Assembly (NCBI GenBank): GCA_900321035.1
Contig: ONUH01000019.1
Coordinates: forward strand, 1 to 35,261
DNA: 35,261 bases
DNA from: an uncultured Selenomonadales bacterium
GTDB lineage: Bacteria > Bacillota > Negativicutes > Selenomonadales > Selenomonadaceae
Direction of reading: 5' to 3'
This document shows, in pieces, positions 1 to 7,011 of this stretch. A program made the position numbers and the translations under genes. Positions within the stretch are counted from its first letter, which is position 1. Each line of letters begins with the position of its first letter. The notes below the pieces were generated by a model that saw only the letters and a program-made list of their open reading frames with translations, was not told the origin of the DNA and did no database searches.

Positions 1-1
1 C

Positions 2-565
2 GTTGTCATGATGGCGAAGTTCACGAAGGTTATCCCGATGCAGGTCACGGCTATCATGGCCGCTTTGATCCTCGTCATCACCAAGTGCCTCACCGAGAAG
101 CAGGCGTATGCCGGTATCGACTGGGTCACGATCTTCCTGTTCGCAGGCATGATGCCTGTCTCGACGGCTATGGACAAGACGGGCGCCGGCAAACTGATTG
201 CTGACGCCGCTGTTGGTCTGATGGGCGGCAATCCGAGCCCGTTGGTCGTCACGGCTATCCTGTTCATCCTGTCCTGCGGCCTGACGCAGTTCATGTCCAA
301 CACCGCTTCTGCGGCGCTGCTCTGCCCGATTGGTATTTCCATCGCGAAGAACATCGGCGCTGACCCGCACGCCGTGCTGATGGCTATCGCCGTCGCTGCG
401 TCCTGCGCGTTCGCTACGCCGGTCGGCACGCCGCCGAACACGTTGGTGCTTGGTCCTGGCGGATACAAGTTCTTTGACTATGTCAAGGCCGGTGTTCCGC
501 TGGTCCTCGTTTCCTTCGTTGTTTCCCTGATCATCATTCCTATCGTCTGGCCGTTCTTCCCCTGA
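2..565 (+). CDS. DASS/SLC13-family anion:sodium symporter, C-terminal part
   Basis: The reading frame is open through the left edge, so this is the 3' part of a longer gene; the methionine at base 8 is probably internal. What remains is about 187 residues of hydrophobic helices. Two signatures of the divalent-anion:Na+ symporter family are visible: FMSNTASAALL, the second SNT sodium/substrate motif, and further on ATPVGTPPNTLV, with the family's Pro-rich re-entrant hairpin character. Known members import di- or tricarboxylates, sulfate or phosphate across the inner membrane; the substrate cannot be read from this fragment. The protein ends in a final transmembrane helix (VPLVLVSFVVSLIIIPIVW), as usual for the family. 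A strong hairpin terminator follows 23 bases after the stop, so this gene closes its transcription unit. Confidence 0.85.
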   Translation, partial: VVMMAKFTKVIPMQVTAIMAALILVITKCLTEKQAYAGIDWVTIFLFAGMMPVSTAMDKTGAGKLIADAAVGLMGGNPSPLVVTAILFILSCGLTQFMSNTASAALLCPIGISIAKNIGADPHAVLMAIAVAASCAFATPVGTPPNTLVLGPGGYKFFDYVKAGVPLVLVSFVVSLIIIPIVWPFFP

Positions 566-587
566 TGGGTTGACTGCTTAAGCGAAA

Positions 588-617
588 CGAAAGCCCCCGC
601 GACCGCGGGGGCTTTCG
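588..617 (+). terminator. Rho-independent terminator of the DASS transporter gene
   Basis: A perfect 13-bp stem (588-600 with 605-617) closes a 4-base loop. The stem core is five G:C pairs (CCCCC/GGGGG) flanked by AAAG/CTTT. The tail after the stem is T-rich but interrupted, so it may act as a strong pause or bidirectional terminator. Confidence 0.8.
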
Positions 618-659
618 TATTATGATTGTTCAAACTTGGCTTAAGAAAAAAGCTTTTTG

Positions 660-688
660 TTGACAGTTATCGATTCTGGGTGTATTCT
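660..688 (+). promoter_or_regulatory. Sigma-70-type promoter for the PEP-binding-domain gene
   Basis: The -35 box is a perfect TTGACA (660-665), followed by a 17-bp spacer and TATTCT (683-688). The predicted start point is near 695, just five bases before the leader hairpin at 700-731. Confidence 0.7.
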
Positions 689-699
689 GCCAATAAGAC

Positions 700-736
700 A
701 ACGGCGTCGGGGTTTTATTCCCTGCGCCGTTTTTTG
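700..736 (+). promoter_or_regulatory. Terminator-like hairpin in the leader of the PEP-binding-domain gene
   Basis: A 7-bp stem AACGGCG/CGCCGTT (700-706 with 725-731) plus an inner GGG/CCC helix (710-712 with 720-722) is followed at once by a T run (730-736). It lies downstream of the promoter and upstream of the ribosome site (AGGAAAGG, 743-750). It is therefore placed to terminate the gene's own transcript early, or to protect its 5' end. The TauE gene has a similar arrangement. Confidence 0.55.
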
Positions 737-761
737 TTTGTCAGGAAAGGCGGGGTGTGTC

Positions 762-3353
762 ATGGCTGCTTTTGAAAAAGTGAAATCCGGTATTGACGAA
801 ATGGATCCGGCGCTGGACTATATCCGCATGGGCGACAATGTGGTCTGGCAGGTCTCGTCCCTCGACGAGTTTCGCGTCTTTGCCGAAGCCTTTGCCGTGC
901 AGGCAGTCAGGGACCAAAGAAACCTCATTTATATCCAGTTTGCCGGACATGAACCTATCCTTCCGCCGATGGACGGGCTAAAGATCGTCAATGTGGAGCT
1001 GTCCCATCTGTTCGAGACGTTTACCATCAATATCCACAACCTTATCGCCGACGAGGGGAAGGACGCCTTTTATGTTTTTGACTGCCTTTCCGAGTTAGAG
1101 GAGGCATGGGCGACGGATCTGCTGATGGGGGATTTCTTCCATCTGACCTGCCCGTTCCTCTTCGATCTCGATACGGTGGCGTTCTTCCCGGTGATCCGCG
1201 GGCGCCACTCCTTTGACGCCATTGCCAAGATACGCGATACCACGCAGCTCTTTCTTGACGTCTATCCGCAGGCGCCGGACGGGAAAGAGCTTTTCGTCCG
1301 GCCGGTGAAGGTCTGGAACCGTTATTCGCAGACGATGTTCAATCCGCACAAGTACAACATTAAAACCGGGGCCTTTTCCCCCATATCGGAAAGCGTGGAG
1401 ATCAGCAGATTTTATCAAAGGATGAATCAGGCCGGGGCGGATACGGCCGATCAGAATATGGACAGCTGGGAGCGTTTCTTCCGGCAGACAAAGCTCAAAT
1501 ACAAAAGCGGGGAAGACGTCTCGGAGGAATGCAGCAGGATCTGCGATATCATGCTGACCCGCGACAAGCGGATGCGAGAGCTCATCAAAGACAACTTCAC
1601 CGCACGGGATTATTTCGAGATTCATTCACGGATGGTGGGCACCGGAATGATCGGAGGCAAGGCCTGCGGGATGTTGTTGGCCAGAAAGATCGTGGAAAAC
1701 ACGAGTCCCGATATTTTCGGCAGGGTAGAACCCCACGATTCTTTCTATATCGGCTCCGACGTCTTTTATTCCTTTATCGTGGACAACGGATTCTGGGATC
1801 TCAAGATCCGGCAGAAGACGGAAGAGGAGTATTTTTCGCTGTCCGAGGAATTTTCCGAGAGAATCATGAACGGAAGATTTTCCCCCGGTATGGAGGCGGA
1901 GTTCCGCAGGATTTTAGAATACTACGGCAGCGATCCGGTCATTGTCCGGTCCAGCTCGATCTTGGAGGACGGATTCGGCAACGCGTTTGCCGGGAAATAT
2001 GAATCGGTCTTTTGCGGAGGGGCCGGCACGCCGGAGGAGCGTCTTGCCGCCTTTGAGCAGGCAATCCGCGTTGTCTATGCCAGCGCCGTCAGTAAATCGG
2101 CGCTGGATTACAGGAAGCGGCGCGGGCTCGAAAAGAACGACGAGCAGATGGCGCTGCTCGTGCAAAGAGTTTCGGGTTCAAGGTATGACGATTTTTTCAT
2201 GCCCTGTGCCGCCGGCGTCGGGTATTCCGTAAGTCCGTACAGGCTCGGTTCCGAACGTCCGGAAGACGGGATGCTCCGTCTTGTGGCGGGGCTCGGCACC
2301 GCGGCGGTGGACAGGCGGACCGGCTCTTATCCGCGTATCGTGTCTTTGGATCATCCGTCGAAAGTCATGCTGACTTCCTATTCCGACAGGCACCGCTTCT
2401 CCCAGAGGCTGATCGACGCTGTCAGCAGCGCGACCGGAAAGGAGGAGAGCTTTGACGCCGAAGATATTCGCCCCGCGCTTCCGGCCTACCTCGCGGATAT
2501 CCTGTTCTCCCATGACAGGGATGCGGAACGGATGATGGAAGACCGCGGGCAAAGGCGGCAGATATTTTTTGTGTCCTGCGAGGAAATCGTGGAAAACGAG
2601 GCCGTCATGGAGGACATGCGCAGCATATTGAAAATGCTTCAGTCGGCGTATCGGAACCCGGTGGACGTCGAGTTCACGATCAATATTTCGCCGAGCAGGG
2701 AATATGTGATAGATATCCTGCAATGCCGTCCGCTGCAAACGACGAGCGGCGACCAAAAGGTAACCATACCGCCGAAGAAATCCTTCGACAAGATCCTGCT
2801 GGAGACAAAAGGGGTGTCGATGGGTTTTTCGCGGAGCTTTCCGGTCGATGTGCTCGTTTACATCGACGCCGTCGCCTATTATGAAATGCCGTACAATGAA
2901 AAGTACGACGTGAAATCGGCCCTGTCGGCCGTCAACTGGAAACTGCGCGGGAAAAACAAGAGAATGGTGCTGATCGCTCCGGGCAGGATCTGCACGTCTT
3001 CCCCCGAGCTGGGAGTCCCCTCGGCTTTTTCCGATATCAGCGAATTTGGCGCCATCGTTGAAGTGTCCGAAGCTAACGCCGGATTCATGCCGGAGCTCAG
3101 CTACGGAAGCCACGTTTTCCAGGATTTGGTGGAAGCGGGAATCCTGTATTCCGCCGTTTTCGAGGACGACAGCACCCGCTCTTTCGACCCGGCCGCCATC
3201 CGCTCCATGAAAAATTCCCTGACAAAATATATCAAGCCTGCGAAAAAGCTGAAAGACGTCGTATATGTGTACGAAGCGTCTCCCGATGAACTCGTCCTGT
3301 ATTACGATATGTCCTCCGAGCGGCTCGTCATGGCAACACCGAAGAAACGGTGA
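762..3353 (+). CDS. Orphan PEP/pyruvate-binding domain protein (PPDK_N-type ATP-grasp)
   Basis: An 863-aa soluble protein. The ATG at 762 is preferred to the in-frame start at 657 because AGGAAAGG lies 11 bases upstream and the promoter lies between the two starts. Residues about 300-660 resemble the ATP-grasp PEP/pyruvate-binding domain of PEP synthase and pyruvate phosphate dikinase: VIVRSSSILED around R396, then NAFAGKYESVF, and the closing VEFTI ... ILQCRPLQ near residues 633-660. The phosphohistidine swivel domain (TGGxxSHAA motif) and the PEP-utilising barrel are absent, so full PEP synthase activity is not expected. The last 200 residues carry PGRICTSSPELGVP (P740) and SYGSHVFQDLVEAGI. 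From memory these are conserved in stand-alone proteins of this group, usually as PGRWGSxDPxLGVP, so ICTS deviates. Function unknown; possibly an ATP-dependent phosphotransfer or regulatory protein. Confidence 0.75.
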   Translation: MAAFEKVKSGIDEMDPALDYIRMGDNVVWQVSSLDEFRVFAEAFAVQAVRDQRNLIYIQFAGHEPILPPMDGLKIVNVELSHLFETFTINIHNLIADEGKDAFYVFDCLSELEEAWATDLLMGDFFHLTCPFLFDLDTVAFFPVIRGRHSFDAIAKIRDTTQLFLDVYPQAPDGKELFVRPVKVWNRYSQTMFNPHKYNIKTGAFSPISESVEISRFYQRMNQAGADTADQNMDSWERFFRQTKLKYKSGEDVSEECSRICDIMLTRDKRMRELIKDNFTARDYFEIHSRMVGTGMIGGKACGMLLARKIVENTSPDIFGRVEPHDSFYIGSDVFYSFIVDNGFWDLKIRQKTEEEYFSLSEEFSERIMNGRFSPGMEAEFRRILEYYGSDPVIVRSSSILEDGFGNAFAGKYESVFCGGAGTPEERLAAFEQAIRVVYASAVSKSALDYRKRRGLEKNDEQMALLVQRVSGSRYDDFFMPCAAGVGYSVSPYRLGSERPEDGMLRLVAGLGTAAVDRRTGSYPRIVSLDHPSKVMLTSYSDRHRFSQRLIDAVSSATGKEESFDAEDIRPALPAYLADILFSHDRDAERMMEDRGQRRQIFFVSCEEIVENEAVMEDMRSILKMLQSAYRNPVDVEFTINISPSREYVIDILQCRPLQTTSGDQKVTIPPKKSFDKILLETKGVSMGFSRSFPVDVLVYIDAVAYYEMPYNEKYDVKSALSAVNWKLRGKNKRMVLIAPGRICTSSPELGVPSAFSDISEFGAIVEVSEANAGFMPELSYGSHVFQDLVEAGILYSAVFEDDSTRSFDPAAIRSMKNSLTKYIKPAKKLKDVVYVYEASPDELVLYYDMSSERLVMATPKKR

Positions 3354-3433
3354 ACGGGCTGTGCATCCATGAATCTTTGGCTTGTCTGCCGGTAAAACCA
3401 CTTGATTCAAACAGGATCGCAAAGGAAGCGGCC

Positions 3434-3461
3434 TTGACGATTTCGCAAAGCGTGGTATAAT
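3434..3461 (+). promoter_or_regulatory. Promoter for the TauE/SafE gene
   Basis: TTGACG (3434-3439), 16-bp spacer, and a perfect TATAAT (3456-3461). This predicts a transcript start near 3468 and a leader of about 100 bases before the start codon. Confidence 0.75.
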
Positions 3462-3467
3462 AAACAT

Positions 3468-3566
3468 AGAAAGAGACAGCCGATGTCCGAAGCGTCGGCC
3501 TCTCCGGGAATTTTATTCTGTGGAAAAAACCGCGCAGCATACGCGGTTTTTTATTTTCAGGAAAGG
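3468..3566 (+). promoter_or_regulatory. Structured leader with internal terminator-like hairpin, upstream of TauE/SafE
   Basis: The leader can form a first small hairpin (GCCGA near 3479 with TCGGC near 3495). It also forms a perfect 11-bp terminator-like hairpin (3524-3534 with 3542-3552, 7-base loop), whose 3' arm ends in six T and runs on into a T-rich tract. The ribosome site AGGAAAGG (3559-3566) follows directly. Transcripts would either stop near 3555, giving an RNA of about 85 bases, or read through into the permease gene. I compared it by eye with the fluoride, guanidine-I and SAM riboswitch consensus sequences and found no match. Confidence 0.5.
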
Positions 3567-3576
3567 TATGTTCGCA

Positions 3577-4335
3577 ATGATTTTCGCGGGAATGCTGGCT
3601 ATGGGTTTTTTGCTCGGCTTTTGCGGCGCGGGCGGCTCCGGTATGACCATCGCGCTGCTCGTCGCAGGGTTTGGCGTGCCGATGCACGAGGCGCTGGCGG
3701 TAGCCATCACGGCGATGATTTTCACGATGATTTCCGGTACCATCAGTCATCTTCGCGAGGGCGAGGTTGAGGTGAAGATGGGCCTTGTCATTGGCGGCGC
3801 GGGCATGATCGGCGCATTCATCGGTGCGCATGTTGCGCATAGTCTTCCGACGGATGAGCTTAGCTTTTTTACCGCCATGATGATGTTCTTGTCGGCAGTC
3901 ATCATGTATATCCGGCTGTATCACAAGGCGTGGCTTGACCGGCGTATCCATATCCGCAGGACGCAGCCGCAGGGGCGCGAGCTGTTCATGCTCGGTTCTG
4001 CGACGGGCGTCGTGATGGGCTTTCTGTCCGGCGCCTTCGGCATCGGCGCAACGGCATTTATCCAGCTTTCCTTGATGATATTTTTCGGCGTTTCGCTGAT
4101 TAAGACAGTCGGAACCTGCATGCTGGTCATTTTGCCGATCTCGATTGCGGGCAGCGCGGGATACATCCTGCACGGCCATCTGAATACGGGGATTTTTATT
4201 CAGACATTTTTAGGCCTTACCGCCGGTTCGTTTGTCGGCGCGAAGTTCACGAGCCTCGCGCCGCGGCCGGTTTTGCAGGCGGTGGTCACGGCCACGCCCT
4301 TTGTCGGCGGGCTGGTGATTTTGCTGTGGCGATGA
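3577..4335 (+). CDS. TauE/SafE-family permease (sulfite exporter/sulfonate-type)
   Basis: A 252-aa polytopic inner-membrane protein with about eight hydrophobic segments arranged as two related halves. Each half starts with a Gly-rich helix: LLGFCGAGGSGMTIALLVAGF near the start, and FLSGAFGIGATAFIQ in the middle. This is the typical TauE/SafE (formerly DUF81) pattern. Family members move sulfite, sulfoacetate, taurine-derived sulfonates or other small anions; the substrate cannot be told here. The length fits the family. ATG 3577 is chosen because AGGAAAGG lies 10 bases upstream; ATG 3568 is also possible but only one base from that site. The longer in-frame start at 3520 lies in the leader hairpin and is unlikely. 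It is transcribed alone from its own promoter through a terminator-like leader. Confidence 0.8.
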   Translation: MIFAGMLAMGFLLGFCGAGGSGMTIALLVAGFGVPMHEALAVAITAMIFTMISGTISHLREGEVEVKMGLVIGGAGMIGAFIGAHVAHSLPTDELSFFTAMMMFLSAVIMYIRLYHKAWLDRRIHIRRTQPQGRELFMLGSATGVVMGFLSGAFGIGATAFIQLSLMIFFGVSLIKTVGTCMLVILPISIAGSAGYILHGHLNTGIFIQTFLGLTAGSFVGAKFTSLAPRPVLQAVVTATPFVGGLVILLWR

Positions 4336-4341
4336 AAAAGC

Positions 4342-4370
4342 TTGTGTTTTTGCGGGGAAATTTATATAAT
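4342..4370 (+). promoter_or_regulatory. Promoter for the 90-aa membrane protein gene
   Basis: TTGTGT (4342-4347), 17-bp spacer, TATAAT (4365-4370), ending 32 bases before the start codon. Confidence 0.6.
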
Positions 4371-4402
4371 AGCATATTATAAAGGTTGGAGGTGGATTCG
4401 GC

Positions 4403-4675
4403 TTGGATGATGCAGAGATTGTGCGCCGCTTGTTTTTTTCCCTTATAAGCGCGCTTTGTATCGTTTTTATTGCCTCGGTTTTCATCGGCCCTCAGAATAA
4501 GGCGAAGTGGTTCAAGCTGCGCGATATGCGGAAGGGCTTTTGGTTTTTCAACCGACGGGGTTTTTTGGGCGAGAGCCTGCGTTTCGGCTGGCCGAGGACG
4601 AAGGAGGGCTTCGGCGCGGCGGGAGCGATTGTCGCGGCGGTGGCGCTGACGACGTTCATCATTTTCATCATCTAA
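4403..4675 (+). CDS. Small hypothetical membrane protein (90 aa)
   Basis: I do not recognise a named family. The start is a TTG at 4403, supported by a strong ribosome site GGAGGTGG (4388-4395) seven bases upstream; the nearby ATGATG is out of frame. The protein has an N-terminal transmembrane helix (about residues 9-29), a basic and aromatic middle of about 40 residues containing two Gly-Phe repeats (KGFWFFNRRGFLGESL), and a C-terminal transmembrane helix (about residues 70-90) ending at the last residue. Both ends would lie on the same side of the membrane, with the basic loop probably cytoplasmic. It has its own promoter and terminator, so it is a single-gene unit. Confidence 0.65.
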   Translation: MDDAEIVRRLFFSLISALCIVFIASVFIGPQNKAKWFKLRDMRKGFWFFNRRGFLGESLRFGWPRTKEGFGAAGAIVAAVALTTFIIFII

Positions 4676-4698
4676 TACGTATTTCATAAGGCAGAAGC

Positions 4699-4734
4699 AA
4701 GGCTCCTTTTTCTTTGAGGAAAGGGGCTTTTTTC
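4699..4734 (+). terminator. Terminator after the 90-aa membrane protein gene
   Basis: An imperfect stem of about 12 bp (arms about 4699-4711 and 4718-4730, with several G:T pairs) followed by a T run through 4733. Confidence 0.6.
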
Positions 4735-4744
4735 TTTGACCGTA

Positions 4745-4773
4745 TTGCGTGTTTCGCCAATTTATGGTATGAT
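4745..4773 (+). promoter_or_regulatory. Promoter for the 230-aa protein gene
   Basis: TTGCGT (4745-4750), 17-bp spacer, TATGAT (4768-4773). Confidence 0.5.
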
Positions 4774-4826
4774 GGTTTTGGTGGAAAAGGAGTGTTAGTT
4801 TTTATTTTGTCAAGGAGGAATGCAAA

Positions 4827-5519
4827 ATGGCTGTCAACAATGTTACCACCAATGCGCAAATGGCGTATTCGGCAATCGCATCCACCGGCAAGAAGCCGGC
4901 GCAGGCTCCGGTGAAGAAAGAAGAGGCTGTTGCTGAAAAGAACATGGGCGAGGCTTACGCCGTCAATATTTCCGCGGCGGGCCAACAGGCGGCGCAGAAA
5001 GCCGAGGGCGCCAAGGCGGACGCCGTAGACGCAAAAGGAACGGAAAAGGCGAAGGGGCTCACGGCGGATCAGGTCCGCCAGCTTCAGGATCAGACCGACC
5101 AGAGCTACACGATGATGATCCAGGCCATGACCGAGCAGAACATGAAGGTACAGAACCTGTTCAACGAGGGTATTTATTCGTTGAACTTCGACGGTACCAA
5201 GGTCGGTATTGAGAACTTCATGCTGCCGCCGGTCGGCACGACGCCGGAGGAGGCGCAGGCTGCGATTTCCGAGGGCGGCGCGTATTCCATCGAAGCGGTT
5301 TCCGACCGCATCTTTGGACTTGCGGAAGCGCTGTCGGGCGGCGATTCGGGCAAGCTGTCCGAGATGCGCGCAGCAGTGGAGGAAGGTTTCCGTCAGGCGG
5401 GGATGGTCTTCAAGGATATCACCGGCAAGGACGAGATGCCGCAGATTACGCACGATACGTACAACGAGATTATGAGTCGCTTTGACAAGAAGGCGGCAGA
5501 AATGGGCGGAATCGCTTAA
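4827..5519 (+). CDS. Uncharacterised 230-aa protein with disordered N-terminus
   Basis: The ATG at 4827 follows an excellent ribosome site, AAGGAGG (4812-4818). No signal peptide or membrane helix is seen. Residues 1-80 are rich in Ala, Lys, Gln and Glu and look disordered (KKPAQAPVKKEEAVAEK). Residues about 83-110 look like an amphipathic helix (LTADQVRQLQDQ). The C-terminal 80 residues contain RIFGLAEALSGGDSGKLSEM, AAVEEGFRQAGMVF, and near the end THDTYNEIMSRFDK. I recall this ALSGGDxxKL ... AVExGFxxA ... YxxxMxxFD pattern from uncharacterised proteins in Negativicutes and deltaproteobacteria, but cannot give a function. It is monocistronic, with its own promoter and a strong bidirectional terminator. 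Confidence 0.7.
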   Translation: MAVNNVTTNAQMAYSAIASTGKKPAQAPVKKEEAVAEKNMGEAYAVNISAAGQQAAQKAEGAKADAVDAKGTEKAKGLTADQVRQLQDQTDQSYTMMIQAMTEQNMKVQNLFNEGIYSLNFDGTKVGIENFMLPPVGTTPEEAQAAISEGGAYSIEAVSDRIFGLAEALSGGDSGKLSEMRAAVEEGFRQAGMVFKDITGKDEMPQITHDTYNEIMSRFDKKAAEMGGIA

Positions 5520-5539
5520 TATTCTTTGTTTGCGTCAAA

Positions 5540-5582
5540 AAAAGCCGCGACCTTACGCGATGTGTGTAGGGCCGCGGCTTTT
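5540..5582. terminator. Bidirectional terminator between converging genes
   Basis: A perfect 10-bp stem AAAAGCCGCG/CGCGGCTTTT (5540-5549 with 5573-5582), extended inside by a CCTTAC/GTAGG-type helix. A-rich and T-rich flanks on both strands let it serve the plus-strand 230-aa gene and the minus-strand MFS gene, which ends at 5588. Confidence 0.85.
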
Positions 5583-5587
5583 CGTAT

Positions 5588-6784
5588 TCAGGAACGGCCT
5601 TCGATCAGGCGTTTTCGGGAACGCAGGAAGAACGTCAGCGACAGCAAGACGGCCGCGGCGACGTAAAAGACGTAGCGCATGCCGAGAAACGTTGCGACGG
5701 CGCCGCCGAGGATGGGGCCGAGAATGGAGCCGATTTGCTGGGCCGCAAACATGAGGCCGAAGATGCTGCCCTTGACGCTCGGGTCGGTGTTTTTCGCGAG
5801 GAGCGCGTTGATAGAGGGGTGGACGCCGCAGAAGAACAGGCCGCAGATAAACTGCATCGCGGCGTATATGTGAAGGTTGGAAACCGAGCCCTGGATGCAG
5901 AGACCTGCGCCCGCCAGCGGTATGGCAGTTAGAGCGGCGCGAAGATATCCCTTGTGCTGTCCGAACCAGCCCCAAGCCGGGGCTGCGATGACGCCGGCGA
6001 AGCCGCCGAGCGAGAAAATCAGGCCGGAGACGAAAATGATGTTTGGCAGGTCGCCGGCCAACGACGAGATATAAGTTGTCATGATGGGCTGAAGGATTAG
6101 GATAACCATCTGCATGGTCGCAGAGGCGGCAAGCAGCGTCCGCAAGACGGGAACTTTCAGCAGGGAGAAGGAACCGAGGGCGGATTGGCTTTCGCCGTCG
6201 TTTGGCTTCTTCAAAGGGACAGGCGGTTCCTTGATGACGAAAATGAAAACGATGCAGTTGAGCATCAGCGCGGCAGACGCGACGAAAAATGACGCGCGCA
6301 TGCCGAAGGCTTCGGCGAGCATGCCGCCCAGGAGAGGCCCGATGACGCCGCCCGCCGTCATGGCGCTCTGCATGACGCCGAGGCAGATGCCCAATTTGTC
6401 CGGCGGAGCGTACATCGTCATGATTGCGAGATCCATGGGCCAAAGACCGGCGGCGAAGCCCTGAAAGACGCGCATGCCGACCAGCTCCATAGGGGAGGAT
6501 ACGACGCCGCCGAGGAAATAGCTGACGGACAGCAAAAGGCTTGCCCGTATCGCCATCAGCCGCTTGCCCCGCGTGTCCGCCAGCCGGCCCCAGATGGGCG
6601 CCATGATCGCGCTTACGATGAAGCTTGCCGAAAATACCGCGCCCGACCAAAGGTTGACGTGCTCCGTCGATACCCCCAGCTCGTGGGTCAGATACATCGG
6701 CAGGAAGGGAATCAGCATCGTATAGCTCGACGCCATGAAAATGACGTTTCCAGTCAGGACGGCGAGCACGACTTTCCAATTCAC
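5588..6784 (-). CDS. MFS drug exporter, MdtG-like (DHA1 family)
   Basis: A 398-aa polytopic protein with about 12 transmembrane helices. The start is GTG at 6784, reading MNWKVVLAV, because AGAAGGGA lies just upstream on the minus strand; the open frame that extends to 7102 runs through promoter DNA. The loop between helices 2 and 3 has the MFS motif A, WGRLADTRGKRLMAIR. The stretch NLWSGAVFSASFIVSAIMAP closely follows the E. coli multidrug exporter MdtG (NMWSGIVFSITFLFSA...), as does the Asn-Trp-Lys start, so an antiporter for lipophilic drugs is the best guess. It is divergent from the symporter gene, with a large inverted repeat between them. Confidence 0.85.
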   Translation of the reverse strand: MNWKVVLAVLTGNVIFMASSYTMLIPFLPMYLTHELGVSTEHVNLWSGAVFSASFIVSAIMAPIWGRLADTRGKRLMAIRASLLLSVSYFLGGVVSSPMELVGMRVFQGFAAGLWPMDLAIMTMYAPPDKLGICLGVMQSAMTAGGVIGPLLGGMLAEAFGMRASFFVASAALMLNCIVFIFVIKEPPVPLKKPNDGESQSALGSFSLLKVPVLRTLLAASATMQMVILILQPIMTTYISSLAGDLPNIIFVSGLIFSLGGFAGVIAAPAWGWFGQHKGYLRAALTAIPLAGAGLCIQGSVSNLHIYAAMQFICGLFFCGVHPSINALLAKNTDPSVKGSIFGLMFAAQQIGSILGPILGGAVATFLGMRYVFYVAAAVLLSLTFFLRSRKRLIEGRS

Positions 6785-6815
6785 GATGTTTTCCCTTCTT
6801 TCAAAAATTTTACTT

Positions 6816-6844
6816 ATTATAGGACATTCATCGAAAAATGGAAA
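6816..6844 (-). promoter_or_regulatory. Proximal promoter candidate for the MFS gene
   Basis: On the minus strand a perfect TATAAT (6816-6821) lies about 32 bases upstream of the GTG start, with a weak TTTCCA 17 bp further upstream. Confidence 0.5.
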
Positions 6845-6928
6845 GACTGTGTTTATTTGTCCCGTCTTGCACAAAAAAAGCGGAATCGTCGGTTGTTGTT
6901 TTTTGGCGAAATACTTGAAATTTCGGCG

Positions 6929-6957
6929 TTTATTCGGTTTTTTTGCATTTTTGTCAA
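6929..6957 (-). promoter_or_regulatory. Distal promoter candidate for the MFS gene
   Basis: On the minus strand a perfect TTGACA (6952-6957), 17-bp spacer, and AATAAA (6929-6934). The -35 box touches the first arm of the inverted repeat at 6957-6994, so a protein bound there would be expected to affect it. Confidence 0.45.
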
Positions 6958-6994
6958 CTGAAAATTTTGTACGATTGTTGACAAAATTTTCAGT
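6957..6994. repeat. 14-bp perfect inverted repeat between divergent transporter genes (candidate operator)
   Basis: ACTGAAAATTTTGT (6957-6970) and its exact complement ACAAAATTTTCAGT (6981-6994) flank a 10-base spacer. It sits between the minus-strand MFS promoters and the plus-strand symporter promoter. Neither arm is followed by a T tract, which argues against a terminator and for a protein-binding site. Confidence 0.7.
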
Positions 6995-7011
6995 AGGGCA
7001 GGATGCAGGAT

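Noticed and set aside
2178..3467. Minus-strand open frame (429 codons) opposite the PEP-binding gene
   Set aside because: It runs across the TauE promoter and has no start signal; it is a shadow of the G+C-rich coding strand.
3468..3566. Known riboswitch (fluoride, guanidine-I, SAM) before the TauE gene
   Set aside because: None of the conserved cores of these classes could be found; only generic hairpins are visible.
4736..4773. TTGACC at 4736 as -35 of the 230-aa gene
   Set aside because: The spacer to TATGAT would be 26 bp; TTGCGT at 4745 gives 17 bp.
6957..6994. Inverted repeat read as a terminator
   Set aside because: It lies upstream of both divergent genes and lacks a T tract, so an operator role fits better.
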